Positions 25,545 to 37,992 of a stretch of DNA of 64,000 bases are shown one piece after another. The stretch's first letter is position 1; every line of letters begins with the position of its first letter. Source of the stretch: Leptodontidium sp. MPI-SDFR-AT-0119 (taxonomy: Eukaryota; Ascomycota; Leotiomycetes; Helotiales; Leptodontidiaceae); contig JAHLEZ010000004.1 of NCBI GenBank assembly GCA_020726505.1, positions 2,604,001 to 2,668,000 on the forward strand. Direction: 5' to 3'. The notes under the pieces are model-generated. The model made no database searches. It was not told where the DNA came from and worked only from the letters and a program-made list of their open reading frames with translations. Both the position numbers and the translations under genes were made by a program.

Positions 25545-28500
25545 ATGGCATACATCACTGGTGTCAACGCTGGGAACTGGGCCGAACTGAAGCAACATTG
25601 GTGGCAATTTGTATGATATCTCAACGTATACTACTCGCTCCTCTAACAAGAAATAGGTGCTTGTCAGCTTGGCTCTAGCTTCTGTTGTGGTGGGATGTGC
25701 GTACATGTCATTTCTGCTGTTGCGGAAATTATGGGCTCATACAAGACAGAAGGTAATTTAGATCCATCACAGCGTTCTACTTTATATTTGGAGATCATGT
25801 TTGACGAATGTTTTCCTGCAGAACGGACCGTCCAAAGGCCTTCGAGACCGGGTCTCTCGACATCTGCAAAAGTATGCCGCCTCATCGTCGCCAGATTCGA
25901 CCCTCGAGAAACTCGATAGGAAGAAGCCAACATCTCTGGGAATATATTTGGGCTCTTTCAACTCCCCAATGTCCGACGCACAATGTCAAAGACTATCGGA
26001 GCGGGATATGATAATTCTCAACCCATTACAAAACTATATTCCAAGAGCATTGGAAGAGCTATCTGGACGTCAGGACATTCCGCAGCGGATCATTGGAAGA
26101 TTGGATTTGAACAATGTATTGACGGCAACGACACCTTCTCGCAAATCCTCCAAGTACATTTTATCATGTCTCGATCGGACCATGAGCATGATCATTGCGG
26201 CATTCAGGACTTCCGAGGGCGGCAAGAACGATTTCACCGGAATACTTCTAGCAGGCTGGGAGATATTCCCTACTCCTGTCTTCCATGAGCTTTGTTCAAT
26301 CATCTCTACTTTCGGTCTTGAGATATATGTTGAAACCTCGGCTCCAGACTTCCTCGCGGATGGGACCGCTTTGGCCTGCAGCTCTATATCGGGACTCATC
26401 ATTCGCAATGGACTCGTTCTTCCAGATGGCGAAAGACGGGATTGTTTCGACATGGAACCTCTTCGAACGACTGTCAAGTCTTTTGTATCTCAATCATGTC
26501 TTAGAGATTTCACGGTTTTCGTCTGGGAGACTTTGGATGATAATGTGGTCCTTTCTAACGCAGTCTTGAAGAGAACATTCGCTTGGTGTAATTTTTACAG
26601 TGTTGTCTCTTGGATTGGATCCCAGAGCGCACTCACAGATGCGACTATTGATGTTGTTCGGGCGGAGCCGCTGAGCGCCTTTGCCTGGTTAAAGGAACCC
26701 AGAGTAATGGAGCTTCAAGACATGTGGAAAAGCAAGAAAGCTGTAAGTACATCCTCCCTGGCGATACTTTCTTAGTTAATTTTGCTAACTTTGGCAATTC
26801 CAGATTCGACACTCTAATCATCGCCATTCTATTATCGGACGGCTCTCTGCTATGATCCCCAGTTTAGAGAATGCAAAGAACGACTGCTCTTGTCGGCATG
26901 ATGAGCCACTGGTCGAGCCTTCAATGGTCAATACCGAATTCCAAGAGAATATGGAGTGGTTCGTCCTCAGAGACGGACTCAGCGGAGACCCTCTTTGCAC
27001 TTCCACAGCCGGCAACGTCTACGATGGACTCGGATGTTTTCCTGTCGGGCTGGACGTTACTGCCGATGATTTCCAGGAGGTCGTATTTTCTCAAAGAAAT
27101 TTGAGAAAGCTTGAGTTATTAGATGCAATTACCCCGGCTGATCTCCGGGAATACGGCGCCACCTTCGCCAATTTCGTTGCTGCAGGCACAGTCCCTTCCG
27201 AACCTTCAATGCCTGGAATCCCCTCTGTTCGACAGGCAATTGAGATTATGGCGGAGAAATTGAAATCCTCCCCCGATGATGGTTCGGATGGTATCCGAGT
27301 CTTCCTCGGATTGCACTCGGGATTCCAACGCACTATCGAGAAGCAGTTTTGGGCTGTCTACCATGCTCACCCCACCAAGGCTACTGCGGATATCTACATT
27401 TCCAAGACTGTTTGTGATGTGATGGGTACACTTCTGCATACATTTCTCTCATGCAGAGGCCTCACACGCAGGGAATGTATTGCTGCAGAAACCTCTTTCG
27501 CTCGCTGGAATGAGGCCCTCGTGTCGACTCACAAAATCCCGCCAAGACTTGTGCAAGATGTTGAGCTTCTCTCACCAGAAGAATGCCTACATCTCCTGCA
27601 GCGCGTTTCCCTCGCCCCAAATGCTGAAGATGATTTCCTTCTTTGCGGTATCAAATCAGCTGCTTTGGAGAGATTGGTAGATGTCCCTAATTGGAATCAA
27701 TTGAAGGCTGTCAACACCGTCGGTTACTTGAATGGAGATGTTTCGGTGGAAGAGCTCCTCAAGTCACGTCTTCAGTGGCACTGCCAATCTAAGCGCCGTC
27801 ATCCCAGCCTAAAAATAGCAGTCGAACTCTTCCGCGATGTTGAGATCAAGATCGAAGAGGCTTTGCGGACAAGGAGCCATCAAACTCTCCAGACAGTGAT
27901 CGATTCCCTAGGCCGGCTTCTCAACAACGCAGCTTACGGTGCTGTTGGCGATTTGTATGCGCTGTCCGTCTTCTGCACTATGCGAAAACTTGCATTCGAT
28001 GAAGTCTATGTGGAGGTGACCGATAGAAATCCGCTTTTCAACAACCAGACTGATCAGTCCGCTGCGTTTGCCGAGCTTTTCGCCCTCGGATCTCGTTGTG
28101 AGGCTTATTTCGACTGCTCTCCCAGTCAATTCGGAGAGTTGCTTTCAGCTAAGTACCGCACCTACTATTCGTTGTCGGAGAACCAACCTCCTATGTTCAA
28201 GGACACAATGGCTGCCCTTCCATCAGCGTATGCTGAGGCGCAAATCGACGTGGATCCAAATTACAAACCCACGGAGATGGCAGCTTACAAGAGATTCACG
28301 TTCTTGAGCGTCTTCGCTATTCCAGCACTAATTGATATTCTCATGCTCACTACAACCGGGCATGGCTTGTATCTCAGTGGCGGAAAAGTGGGCGCCCAGT
28401 ATATGACACACGATGAGCAGCACAGCGCAACAACCGCCTTGATGATCTCTCTCTTGCTATCTGGTGCAATTGGTACTTGGATCACTTGCGGTGGAACCTT

Positions 28501-31500
28501 TTATCTTGCTTCAATGGCTTTCTCAGCTATGAATTACTTTGTCGTTACCCGATTGCTTGGAGGTCTCGCATTTACCCTTGTCGTAGGCATCGTCGGGTTC
28601 ATTGCATTCGCCTGCACGATTTCTGTTTACAATGCTGTACTCTTCCTGTTATATCTGATGGTTTTGACGACATATCTCTCGCTTCTTGCAGCTCTTGCTA
28701 ATTATCAATTCATCGGATCTTCTTTCCAATCGGTATGTATCCCTACTATCTCCCCTATCCTATTTCTGCATGCTAATCCTCCAAGTAGGGTCGATCAACC
28801 ATCATCTTCTGTATTCCAATCTTATTCGTATCTCCGATCGTTACAATGTTTGTTCCTCATCACGATGTCGCTATCTACTTGACCGTACTCTATGTTTTCG
28901 TCACCATGCTCTTCATCGGAGTCCGCCGGACTGGTGCTCAATGGACCACATGGTACCAGAAAATCTCTCTCGTCGACGATCAAACCCTCAGAACATGGTT
29001 CATCGAGAACAAGACCTCTAGCATGGACGGCATCGAGAAGATGTCTGATCCAGCTGTTCTGAGATTTGCTCGTGAGGCATTGCTCAACGATGTTCTGGCG
29101 GAGCGACGCAAGTCAATGTTCTCAAAGAAGACTACCGATCCACTTGTTCTCAAGTTGGTTCAATCTTACGAGGCTACAAATTTCCTAATGGCAAGTTAAC
29201 TAACAAACTCCTGGAATAAACTGGCTAACAGAATTAGAACTGGTACTGTCGCTTTACCGGTGTACCACAACCGGTCATGTTCAGTTCAGCCTGGAATGTC
29301 CAGACAAAGGTCGCCCTCTTCTCCATGCAAAAGTCACAACTCGGTATTCGATTCCATAACGGCTTTCTCCATTGGCGCCAAGCTGGCGATGAGATCGGCT
29401 GCACCATGCTGTATTTCATCGTCGCATTGCTGGATAAGTGGATTTCTCTTCTCACCGGCGGTGACCTGATTGGCATGTCCACCTTCGACGTCTCTTTGAC
29501 AATGCCTGTGGGATTCGGACTTGCGTATTATCTTGTCGGAGCTGTTCTCCTCGACTTCAACGCCAACAAGCTCCATGAGCTCGCTGGAAAGACCACAGAG
29601 GAGGTCATCCCGACTGATGGGGATCTCGCACAAGCACTTAAGCAAAAGTCTGATAATCGCAGAAAGGTGTACTGGAAGACCCTTGGTCGCTTCTTGATGC
29701 TCCATGTTTGGGGCTTGGCTGTCACGTCTGTACTTCTTTGGCTCTTTGCTAGTACCGGAGACAAAAAGGGGCCCATCATCTTCTTCTCCTATGTGCTAGC
29801 CTATACAGGTCTCCTGTGGTATCAGTACACCAAGATTTTCTCAGGACCTCATGCCCTGAAGCCTCTGCTCATTGCTGCTGGCATCGGTCTCCCACTTGGC
29901 TTAATCTTGGAATACAAAGCACCGAAATTCGACTACTCAAACGTTGTCGCCTTAGGTGTTTCATGTTGGACAGTCGCTATCCTATCTCTTTGGGGCGGCA
30001 AGATTGTCGGGCCTCCTGAGGACAGGATGAGACCTTTGTCAGCAACGGATGGGGTCTACAACGCCTACTCAAGCCCAGGTGCTGATCACGCATGGTCGCA
30101 GCCCGAACTCAGAAGCCTCTACGAACAGCTTTCGGATCTTTCGGAGAAAGAGCGTCTCTTGGTCGACCCAGATTCTGAGTTTGGCAGTCAAGTCAAGCTC
30201 ATCCTCGAACAATGCAACCAGACTGAGCTGCCCGACATCGCAAAGCGTGCATTCCCAGAGGCTGAAGCCCTACTCAGGCTCAGTATTCAGATGTTCAGAG
30301 AGCGCTTTGTCCATGTTGAGCTCATGTCCGTCGATCATTTCTCCGACCCGAGTATGAGAGCCATCAGCTCCGTCGAGAATGATCAGGTCAGACTCCTCGT
30401 CGCCTGCGAGACCAAGCGTGTTTCCAAGACCGAAGATCCACTTCAAGGCTTCTACTGGGACGTTGCTGAGCTTTTGGTTCAGGCCACTGCTGAGAGATAT
30501 CTTGGTTTCAATACCCATGACTCCTTGCTTGCAAGAACCCTTTGGCTCAACAATGGCATTTGGAATAGTGTCACTGGCCCAGACATCCTCGAGCGCCATC
30601 TCAAGATCCAGACCAAGAACGTGTCAGAGGTCCAAGCCTACCTCAAGAAGCAGATCTTGCGAGATCTCTGCCTTGGATTTGACGCAAACTTGGACTCGGA
30701 AGACATGCCAGGCGAGCTTCGCACATATCTCATCAATCGATGTGTTGGCGTTGTTGGACCTCTCAGTGAAAAGCAAATTGTTGAAATGAACAAGAAGCTC
30801 AATCACACCACTGGCCTATCATTCGAGACATACGTAGCTCGCTGCAATTACGCAGTCGTCTCCGGTTCTCGAATGCTAAGTCGTGTCAACGTGTGGGCAA
30901 GTCAAGATCGCTCATCGTTCTCAACGAGACCATCCAGCTTCATGCCACGGCACAGCTATCAGCGATCTATCTCATCCCGTTCCAACGAGGGAGAGTCCTC
31001 TCAACAGTCCCAGCTCCTCCTTGAAGCTGCATCTCCAGGATCGTCGATTCGCGTTCTCGATCTCCTTGCACACGCTACACCTCCTAAGCTGTCAGTCTGG
31101 GATCGCGTCCAGCACTACTCGGGTGTCGTCTACCATTTCGCCGGCAAACTTTGCAAGTTTTTCATGATCGCATTCGTTGCTGATCCCGAGTACCAGAGAG
31201 AATTGCGCTGCAGTTTCCCTGGTAATTCCAACGTCGGAAACACTATCACGAGGTTTTTTCTACTGTCGATTTGGGTGTGGTCCAAGGCCATTCAACGCAT
31301 GTTCCTGCCTGTATTCTTGTTCCACAACAGAAAGAACGTCGTCACTGTTTGGCAAAGCCTCCACGGCATGGAAGTTTCTATCAAGAGACGAAGGATCTTA
31401 ATCCGAAATCTCGAGGGCACCTCCACAGGCTTCATTCATCCTGTCGATACTGACAGTTTCAAACTTCTCCAGTACAAGGGCGACCACAAGACAGAACCGA

Positions 31501-34500
31501 GCACCAATCAGAGCCTGATCGCTATCAACATGTACACCAAAAACATGTCTCTTAAGCGTCGCGTGCAAATGAACAACGGCAATACGGTGAATGATTACAT
31601 CTACGATTATCGCACACCCGATATGGGCTCGACCAGACGCATCTCCAAGACTGATTTGCTGAAGGCTCCGATTACCCGAAAGGGTATTGCTGGCCAGAAC
31701 GTCCTCCAAGATGTCTCTTACAATTCCAAGGGCCAGATTGACTCTGGCTCGTATCTCCTTGATGGCAATATGGTTCGCTTCAAGTACCATTATCAGAAGG
31801 CTAGCAAGCATGGCGGTGCTCTCCTGAGAGCCGAGTTTGTCCTCCCGCATATGAGCTGTACCGTCGCATGGTGCGCGCCACCTCGTCGCAAGCCAGAAAA
31901 GCTTGACTCCTGGGTAAGTTTGATCCTCGATGCCAAGCACACAAATTCTAACACTTTCCAGTTACCACATTCTCAAGTCACAGAAGCGACATTCGTCATG
32001 GGTCCAGATGTCTGGGAAAGCAAGTACATGTACGACCACAAGTTCCACCCCACCATTCTCACGACCTTGAACGGACAGAAAGTCGATACCCCAGATTTGA
32101 TCTTGTACGATCATTTGAACGTGCTGAAGAAGCCCGCTCATACCTCCTTCTTGGATGATAATCCTCTCTACGGCTTCAACACCATCAGAACAACAGCACT
32201 ATCTCGCTGGCTCGGACTGCACACTCGCCGCTTCCCAGTTTCAACCTCCCAATCCCGCTCCTGGCTGTGGAAAGCCTGGAAGGAAGATCCTGCCTTCGAC
32301 GGCGTCATCATCCGCTGGCTAGACGAGCGTCTCCTCCGCCGTGACGAAGTCCTCGCACCATACTGGCGAAAGAGAGATTTCGCCCAGCTGGATGCCGCAG
32401 AGCAGTATCTCGATAAGAATCGCGACGCTATCATGGCAAGCGTCGATCTTGACAACACTGTTTCCAGCTGGACCCCCTTGGCCATGAAGATCAACGATCT
32501 TTATAGCTTTGGTCAGGGTGGTGATGCTTGTAGCCGAACTCGCTCGAACGCTACCATCCAGGAGGATGACGAGACTGCGTTGCATGTCATTGCTGTCGAT
32601 ACTGGAACCTGGCCAAACGAGGTAAGTTTAACAATCCGAACTCCTGGATATCCGTGCTGATGTATTTTATAGGGCGGTGGTGTCTCGGCCTGCCGTAGTG
32701 ATGTGATCAATAATCTCCGCACTATCAAATGGCACATGGTTGCAGAGTCTGCCAACGACTTTGGTATTCCCAAGCGTCAAATTGAGCGTAACATCCACTC
32801 GCTCAAGGTCATTCCTCTATGGGGCCTCGATCTCATGACGCCAACTCACGGATTGTTCAACAACCGTCTCGATTCAGAAGTTGAGCATATCACTACGCAT
32901 ACCACACTCTTGGATATCGAGCGTAACTTCGTTCCAATTCTCACAGCTCTTGTTCGTGGCGCTCGTTCATTGGATTTCTCAATGGCAGACATCAAGCAGG
33001 TCACTCGTGCCCTCATCAATCTGAACGCCTATTTCGAGGATGGTCGCCACTGGAGTGCCGTCTGGCGAAGTGCCGCCGTCAAATCCGCTTGGAGAAACCT
33101 CTGGCTCTCTCAAATAGCCGAGAACGCCCTCCCCTCATCCCAATGGTTCACAACCGAGCTGCCCACACTCGGACAGCTAGATCAAGGACTCGAGCTATGG
33201 TCCCGATACCTGTTCATCTACTCTATCCCCATCCCCGAGAAGATGCCCTCTGTTTTCCAAGCCTCCCACCACAGTGTGAGCGCTTCCTATGGTATCGTCT
33301 GCAAGATCAAGCGCGGATGCACCTTGCAGATTTGGGACCACGCTATCAGCTGGAGAGAAACGAACCTGTATCTCTCGTCTGCGCTCTGTGCCCTCTCGCC
33401 GTTCACGAGAAACTCTCTCTTGGGCCTCATGAGGGTTACCAGTGTGCTGACGTTGCATCATGCGGATACTATTCTCCCTTGTGCTGACTTCTTCAACCCT
33501 AATTGGGAAGTTGAAATCGGTACTTGTCAAGGCAAGATTGAGAATAGGAGTTCGTTCAAGAGGAAGATCGATCCTGTTGTTAATGGGATTACGAATATGG
33601 AGGTGAGTTTGGATTGTATTCCTGATTTTTTAGACAGCTACTGATAAGTGATAGCGATTTGCACCTGTCCAGGAGATCAAGACTCAGCAACCTACTGTTA
33701 CTATGTTGTCTCATCTTTGGTAAGTAAAGTTTACTAAATGGTTAGAAGGGATGTACTGACTCTTTAAAGGTTCGCAAAGGATATCAAGACCGCCCTGCTT
33801 GCAGCCGATATCATCGTCAACAAATTCGGCTTCAAGGATTATCAGCTTGAGATCTACGGTGCCATGGACAAGACTCCATCCTACACCACTGATTGTCAGG
33901 AGATTATTGCTACCAAGTCACTGCGACACAATGTTGGTCTGAAAGGAGAAGCAGACCCCATTGCCGTTCTCGAGCGAACTGTAAGTGGCCTCCATTCACT
34001 CAAATCGTCCAATTCTAATACAAACAGTGGGTATTCCTCAACTCCTCAATCTCAGAAGGACTACCTCTCGCTCTCGGCGAAGCCGCCTTGACAGGTGCGC
34101 CAGTAGTCTGCACCGACGTAGGAGCCTCCCTCCGCGTCCTCACCTCCCCAGAAGACGGCTCCTGCTACAGCGCAGTCGTCGCCCCCAACGACGCCCTCGA
34201 CATGGCGCGCGCACAGATCAAACTCCTCGCCCTCCTCGAAGAATGGGCACCCTACGCCGACCCATCCAAATGCACACGCGAGACAGTAGACGCCTCCTTC
34301 CCACACGATCCCACCCCCGAAGACGTCTCCCGCATCACTCGCCGTATGTACGAGCAATCCGAGGCCCGTCGCGCCCTGGGCATGCGCTCCCGCGAGATCG
34401 TCCAGAAGAGCTTCAGCGGCGATAGGTATCTCCGCGAACACGAGCAGATGCTCTGGATCGGAAAAGCTAAAAAGGACATGTCCCTCCCCACCCATGCTCG

Positions 34501-34879
34501 ACCCTCCGCAAGAATGGTCACCCCAGCTGCTGGTGTGCACGTGTCTACCCTCTCTGGCTTCCCTGTTCCGCAACCGAGTCTGCATCGCGAGAGTGTAGGC
34601 AGTAAAGTCAGTATCCATCGCGGTACGGGCGAGTCCTCTACGAACCGCCACTCTTCCCTCCCTAGTCTGTCGTTCGCCCAGGAGAGTACCCTCCCGCTTA
34701 GTATTGGGTCCGGACCGTCTACCCCTGCGGCTTTCGCCATCGGTCAGAGTGAGTGGTTGCAGAAATCTACGGGCATGGTTAATGTTGTTCATGTCAAGCC
34801 GGCGCATTCTAGGCGGACGAGTCAGATGGTGGGCAGTCCGCTTGCGGGGGAGGCTTTGCTTGGGAGTGAGGTTGTTTGA
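25545..34879 (+). CDS. gtb3: Giant membrane-bound GT4 glycosyltransferase of the galactosaminogalactan cluster (PelF-like)
   Basis: Eleven exons: 25545-25610, 25657-25752, 25822-26742, 26804-28732, 28789-29190, 29238-31913, 31962-32621, 32673-33602, 33655-33719, 33770-33980 and 34028-34879, giving about 2,935 residues. The likely role is polymerisation of the Gal/GalNAc chain at the plasma membrane from UDP-sugars. Layout: TM helix (about 24-45); a segment with eight alternating hydrophobic strands that reads as a TIM barrel (about 80-340); an unassigned domain to about 850; a cluster of about 12 TM helices (857-1392); a long unassigned cytosolic part; and a C-terminal PelF-like GT4 domain starting at DTGTWPNEGGGVSACR (about 2240), with donor-site motif SEGLPLALGEA carrying E2662-x7-E2670. 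The tail after about 2810 is Ser/Thr-rich. The intron at 29191-29237 starts with GC; the others are GT-AG. The 48 bp intron 31914-31961 is in frame with no stop, but the paralogue lacks those residues, supporting its removal. Gene name from cluster context. Confidence 0.88.
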
Positions 34880-36250
34880 TGTTGAGCGAGTTGAGATGAG
34901 TTGATGTGAGTGGAGTTGATGTAATGTGATGAAGGGAGTTGGAGTTGGAGTTGGATGTGGTAATGATTAATAATGAGCACATATAATGTCTCAACGGCAT
35001 GGCGTTCAGGAACCAAATGGCGGGTTTTTTGGGGTATCAATATTTGGATACAGGAAGGAATGAAAAGGAATGAAAAGGAAAGGAAAGGAAAATTGTATGT
35101 GTGCATGTCTGCATTTGGATTTTACGAATTTGGGAAGCTATGCATAGCTGGGCTGGAGAAAAGGAGTGGAAATGAGCGATCTCTACGCACTAGACTATCC
35201 TTACTTTTTAGGAGATAATCTAATTTTAATTCGATCTTAAACACATCTTGTTCGTGCTACAATCTAGCACCTTTCATGGATTATCTTGTGCTGGATTGTA
35301 ATCTTATTTCTGCTATTGCTGCTATGGTCGGGTGGTATCCTTGCAAGGCAATGTATACTTCATCCACATCAAAGACTCAAGTTGTAACCGTTTTGCAAGT
35401 AGAATTGCTAGCTCCCTGTGACGAGCCCTGAGAGCAAGAGAATTCAACTCCCCATAAAGAAGGGCTCCACTCTCGGTTGCTTGCTGCTGTAAAGCTTCCA
35501 GCGTGGTTCGTTATCAAGAAGTTTCATTATCGATAAATACCTCAAGTAGACTTTTTGCTTTTGTAAATAGCTGAAATGGACTATTAGCAGGCTTTATAAG
35601 GTAGACTTCAGGGGTTCTATTTCAGAGGGTTATAGAGACTCGTGTGATTTTATAGTTTTATACTTACTACTTTGGCTTTCCATTAAAGAATCTTCCCGGG
35701 GTGGTGCGAATGAAGGCATCCCCAGCTTTTGTGAGATACAACCGTATGAGGGGTTCTGGGTACAAATGAGAGCATTCCGAGTTTTCTGTGAATTGAATTT
35801 AAGTGATTGACTTAAGGCGGAGGCTATTTTCTTTAAGTGGGAACTTAAGTTAAATGAAGATACCCTCCCCTCCGCCTTAGACTCTTCACTCCCTCTCACT
35901 CTGCCGCCCTGTGACCCTTCGAGATAGGCTCCCTAGGTTTAAATTTAAGGTTTACCAAAGGTCTGTTTCTGGTATCTTTGAAAACAGAAGGTTTATTTTG
36001 GGTGTTTGTCATTTTATTATCTATACATCGAGAGATTAGCTCACTCGCACTCCCATATCGTACAGAGACCTCATCCTATTTTATTTCGCGTCAAACTTCA
36101 GCTTGCCTTGAATAAAATTCTTCTTGTGATTAGACACGAGAGTGCCATGCTGTGCATCCAGCAACCAATTCCATGATTTTGTAACCTGGTGAAGTACTTG
36201 GCCGCCCACAAAACTCTCTCCAATTCAGCAATGCCACACAGCTGGGCATT
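34880..36250. other. Intergenic region, partly AT-rich
   Basis: This follows the GT4 stop. It contains a purine-rich run of GGAAT/AAAAGGAA words (about 35055-35090) and AT-rich sequence from about 35200. The minus ORF at 35630-35899 has no recognisable motif. I see no gene. Confidence 0.5.
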
Positions 36251-37549
36251 CTAGATAGATTTCTCATTCTCGTTCGCAAACCACGGATGCCGGAGCGCCT
36301 CGACGGCGGTGATCCTTCTCGCTGGATCAAGGTTTGTCATCTTGCAAACAAGGTCGCGAAACTGCGCGTCCACACAGTGCCACTTCTCAAAAGGCTTTCG
36401 AGGGTCCACGGCATCGAAGCTCCCCGCTAGGGCAATAAGACGTTCGAAGAATTGATTCTTCTCGCCAATCCACTGGAGCAAACCCTTAAACCCCTCTTCG
36501 TCGGCAAAAAAAGATATCTGGCGTCGAAGAACGTAACGCCACGAGTCGGCCGCAGTCAGCTCTTCGTCACTGGCACGCAGAACTATGTCATTCAACATCA
36601 CGTAGATAGACTAAACCATGTAAGTTCGAAAATGAATCCGAAAAATAGATGACGGGTTTCAATACCACAAGCCCAAATGAGAAGATGTCTGACGGGGTAC
36701 CTTGGGCTGATCGAGCCCAAAATTCGGGGCTCCTCCACATCTGGTTGCCGCACATGCCCTCCCTCAGATACTTTCCTGGGGGAAGAATCACCGCATCCTC
36801 CAGGTCCGAGATCTTGACATCCTTGACGGTAAATTCATCGCCGGCTTCTTCGTAGCCTAAGAGAATGTTATTCGGTTTAATGTTTGCCAACGTGGTTAGT
36901 ATATGGGGTACTGCAACTTCGCCGTGAAAAAGCAGCGGTAGGATAGGAGTGCATAGAGCCCACCGGTATGAATAATGTTTCTGTCATGAAGAGCTGCCAG
37001 TCCAACCAGAGCTTTCTTAAGCATGCTCTTCCTCGTTGCTTCGCTTAGCTTCTTTTGACTGAACTGGAGAAAGTCGGTTTGTAAAAATGGGTAGATGAAC
37101 AACTCAGGACCAGGGAGGCCATCTACAACGGTCCGCAAGTTGGGGCACGAGGCTAAAGGCCTCTGCAAGGCTTGCTGGTACTCGTATTCGCCCGGAATCA
37201 TGTTTTTGACTATGAAGCTCCGCCCTTCGGCGCTTTTTGATATCAGAAGTGCGTCGTCGTCGTTGCTCATCGTAGGGTTTGGGTCTTACCTAGCACGGTA
37301 GACACAAAGCAGTGGCTCCCGCCGCTCCGCAAGCACTTCCTGGATGGTATAAGTTCTCCCTGACTGGCCACGAAGGGTTGTACCTGGCGAGAAAGGCGCC
37401 GTCGCCATTGGCAATGACCCAGAAGACATGGTTCGATGCGAGGATGAAAAATGATATTGAGGCCTGCTGCCCAGGGCAGCAAGCGGGAAATTGCGTGCAA
37501 TTGCCAGACGGCTGCAGAGAAAACTTGCGGTCGAAAGACTAGGTTGCAT
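36251..37549 (-). pseudogene. Protein-kinase-like gene with lost catalytic Asp (broken splice acceptor)
   Basis: Kinase fold in pieces: exon 1 37290-37549, exon 2 36964-37232, exon 3 from 36910 or 36883 down to 36666, exon 4 36251-36610. Visible kinase features are the ATP-site lysine in SFIVKNM, the helix-C region, the ALHDRNIIHT start of the catalytic loop, IKPNNILL, a DFG-equivalent aspartate in KISDLEDA, the APE-like RSPEFWA and a C-lobe ending with EALRHPWFA. The intron between HT and IKPNN has a donor (GTGGGC) and a branch site (ATACTAACC), but the expected acceptor reads GGCAA instead of GGCAG. Only an upstream AG (minus-strand GTTGCAG) keeps the frame; it inserts VPHILTTLA and turns the expected HTDIKPNN into ANIKPNN, removing the catalytic Asp. 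The product would be a pseudokinase, or the gene is decaying. The N-terminal 60 residues are Ser/Pro-rich. Confidence 0.6.
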
Positions 37550-37752
37550 CGTATGTTACTCTGTGAGCGCGTACCTTAGTCGTCGGATTCTCAAACGAGC
37601 GACGGGTGATACTGGTGGTGGTTCTGTTTCACAGGTGTCGAAAATCACGTGGATGGTGTACGGGTCCACCTCCATTCGCCCGCATTGCTTGAGCGCCAAC
37701 GGTCTACCTACCTGAGGTACCTTGGTAAGTATGTTTCAGCGCCGAGAGCTAA

Positions 37753-37992
37753 ATGACTCTCAGCTCAATCGCTGTTATGATTTACACGTTTATACAGCAA
37801 AGGGATGCATCCAATCAAGCCCGTTTTGTAACCGCTCAAGAAGTAGGCGTCAGATACGATCTCGCCTTGGCCGAAGGTGTTTACAATGAGTTACTAGGCT
37901 GGCGGGATGGCGTATTCAACAAGTCGCTGGGCTGTATGTATGTACAGTGTCATACGAAAAGAGTTTACAGAACACAATATTTCAAGATGTAG
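37753..37992 (+). CDS. Hypothetical membrane-anchored protein fragment
   Basis: Open frame of 79 residues beginning MTLSSIAVMIYTFIQQRDASNQAR: a short hydrophobic helix followed by a polar helix-forming segment (AQEVGVRYDLALAEGVYNEL). The composition looks coding, unlike the surrounding shadow ORFs. It stops soon after, possibly because an intron starts at the GTATGT near 37935 or because the gene is truncated. I do not recognise the family. Confidence 0.3.
   Translation: MTLSSIAVMIYTFIQQRDASNQARFVTAQEVGVRYDLALAEGVYNELLGWRDGVFNKSLGCMYVQCHTKRVYRTQYFKM

Noticed and set aside
34061..34807. 248-residue minus ORF opposite the GT4 C-terminus, and a 162-residue minus ORF in another frame
   Set aside because: They lie antisense to the well-supported GT4 exon in a C-rich codon-biased region, which opens minus frames by chance.
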